Part shown: positions 62,695 through 64,000 of the stretch, one piece after another
Layout: each line of letters opens with the position of its first letter
How positions within the stretch are numbered: the stretch's first letter is position 1
Assembly: GCA_008477525.1 (NCBI GenBank)
Contig: SPDT01000004.1
Span: forward strand, 3,410,001-3,474,000
Length of the DNA stretch: 64,000 nt
Reading direction: 5' to 3'
Source: Hypomyces perniciosus
Taxonomy: Eukaryota; Ascomycota; Sordariomycetes; Hypocreales; Hypocreaceae
Made by a program: the position numbers and the translations under genes
Notes under the pieces: generated by a model
Databases searched by the model: none
Seen by the model: the letters and a program-made list of their open reading frames with translations, nothing else
What the model was told of the DNA's origin: nothing

Positions 62695-62957
62695 TATAGC
62701 GGAGCGCAGTATAGCTATATAAAGTATAAAGAGATAGGAAACAAAGCTTGATTCTATAAAAGAGAATATACTATAGTGGCCTCGCTATATATATATATAG
62801 CTAATATAAAGAAGAAGCTGTATGCAGCGCTGTAAGCGTCTGCACCGTCTAATATATCGTTTACGCAATGTATGTATCAGCTTATATCTGCTTTGTAAGC
62901 AGATAAAAGCTCCCTAGCGCTGATAAGCGGTAGGGCCCCGGCCTACTTAACCCAACA
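62695..62957 (-). repeat. E3 5' LTR (263 bp)
   Basis: TATAGCGGAGCGCAG to GGCCTACTTAACCCAACA. It keeps the TG end on the element strand. Followed by ATTAT. Confidence 0.9.
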
Positions 62958-63999
62958 ATTATATAATTAATTTACTTACTTTTTAAGTAACTTTAATATA
63001 AAAATTAATAAAGTCTTTTTAACTGCTAGATAATTTAAAGGGAATACTTTAAAGTAATTTAAATTTATTTAAAGGGATTTCGTTAATAATAAAAGTAAAG
63101 CTAATAAGCAGATATAGTTTATATTTGCTAGCTATAATTGGTTTAACCAAAAATTAAAGAATATCTTTAATAATATTAATAAAAAGTATATTGCAGAAAA
63201 TAAATTTATAAATTTAGTTTAAAAAGGAAAATACTTTAACTATACTATATACTTTAAGAACTATACTTTTAAAGTGAAATAAGGAAACTTTACTTTTATT
63301 TAATACTTTTATACTAGATTTAAATTAAAAGTTAAAAGGGAAGCCTATAAATTCTTTTATAATCAAGGTATTATTAATTTTATTAAGAAATATATAAATA
63401 TAGATAATTTATTTTATAAACTTTATTTAAATATAAAGAAAAGATAATAGTAATTAAGATAAGTTTGTAAGTATTAAAGATATATAAGTTAAAGTAAAAA
63501 GCAATAAGAATATATCGCTAACTTTAATAATAGGAGATTTAATTAAATAGATTTAAATACTATTTAAAAGGGAAAAGTAAAAGTTATTTATTATAATTAT
63601 AATAAACTAAAATACTTTTTAAAGGACTGTAAAACTTTATAAAAGCTAAAAAGTAATAAACCTTAAAAGCCTACGCTAAAACCTAAATAAAAGGTTAATA
63701 TAGTTTCGAAAACTATTAATTATATATTACTTAGCTGGACTATATATTATAATAATAGCTGCCTTGCTTATAAATCTAGTAAAGATAAAAGCGGATAGTA
63801 CCTGAAACAACTTAAAAAGATATCTATAATAAACTGAAAAGGATACTGGTTAAAACTTAAATCCTTAACTTTTAAAGGTATTTTTAAAGAAAATAAAGTA
63901 AATAGGTATTTACTATACTTAAATAGTTTAATGGAATAAAACCTAAACTGTAATTATATAAAGTTAAATAAAGATAATAGTATTTTAAATAAATAAACA
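62958..63999 (+). pseudogene. G: gag-like fragment with CCHC knuckle, runs off the window
   Basis: Plus-strand frame with TAA/TAG breaks. A zinc knuckle of the pattern C-x2-C-x4-H-x4-C is visible at about 63584-63625, ending FLKDC; the first two Cys and the His read Tyr through single RIP changes. About 110 bp later a W-x-x-Y...C-x2-(H)...G-x-Y segment (63738-63807) resembles a second Cys/His module seen in some fungal retrotransposon gags. It does not match the gag of families B, D, E or F by eye. No LTR is seen, so its class is open. Confidence 0.5.
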
Positions 64000-64000
64000 G

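Larger units (their letters stand above)
55900..62957 (-). mobile_element. Copia-E copy E3 (complete, least mutated 3' part)
   Basis: Full-length minus-strand Copia-E, LTRs 55900-56162 and 62695-62957, target duplication GTTAT (55895-55899) and ATTAT (62958-62962), differing by one RIP-type change. It is inserted in E5 in opposite orientation, so E5 and the 5' third of E3 form a long inverted repeat. The 3' kilobase (about 56400-57350) is GC-richer and much less mutated than the rest. Confidence 0.9.

Overview
This 64 kb window is a gene-free, very AT-rich block made almost entirely of dead LTR retrotransposons inserted into one another. The organism is most likely a filamentous ascomycete (Pezizomycotina). 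The grounds are a pervasive RIP (repeat-induced point mutation) signature: CpA is almost absent, TpA is everywhere, repeat copies differ mainly by C-to-T and G-to-A changes on either strand, and coding frames are broken at former Gln and Trp codons by TAA/TAG. No host gene, rRNA, tRNA or CRISPR array was found. I cannot name the species.

Six repeat families can be told apart; the letters are mine. Copia-E is a Ty1/Copia element of about 7.1 kb with 263 bp LTRs. Gypsy-B is a Ty3/Gypsy chromovirus with 262 or 277 bp LTRs and a chromodomain. D is a large LTR element with exactly 405 bp LTRs, a long gag-like frame, a CCHC knuckle and an aspartic protease, but no reverse transcriptase that I can find. 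LTR-A is a 580 bp LTR seen only as solo copies and fragments. Copia-F (left edge) has a 741 bp LTR. G (right edge) is a gag-like fragment.

Layout. 1-443 is the tail of an unnamed element. 444-3263 is the Copia-F LTR and its gag/integrase remains. 3264-3668 holds two LTR-A fragments. 3669-53364 is a minus-strand Copia-E (E4) split by a 47 kb insertion, D1 (4267-51258, minus). D1 is in turn split by Gypsy B1 (4541-12241), an LTR-A solo (13200-13780), a Copia-E 3' piece E1 (13781-17891), Gypsy B2 (21372-32120), an LTR-A solo (33568-34147), a complete Copia-E E2 (35121-42238) and Gypsy B3 (42372-49909). Third-level insertions are an LTR-A solo in B1 (10804-11383), a broken second D copy plus an unmutated island in B2 (22162-27711), and an almost unmutated solo D LTR in B3 (47990-48394). 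Right of E4 lie an 86 bp spacer, a 5' Copia-E piece E5 (53451-55899, plus), a complete Copia-E E3 (55900-62957, minus) and G (62958-63999).

The nesting is supported by target-site duplications read directly: CTAGG (B1), ATAAA (B2), AAAGG (E2), GTTAT/ATTAT (E3), ATTTA, GTATT/ATATT and GTAAT (three LTR-A solos) and ATAGT (solo D LTR). The two halves of the D1 3' LTR around B1 add up to 274+131=405 bp, the same length as its 5' LTR. The most interesting parts are the D family (gag-protease without visible RT, with a conserved reading frame on its opposite strand), the stretches that escaped RIP, and the GC-rich Gly-Ala tail of the Copia-E polyprotein. All calls come from reading by eye; no alignment or database search was run.
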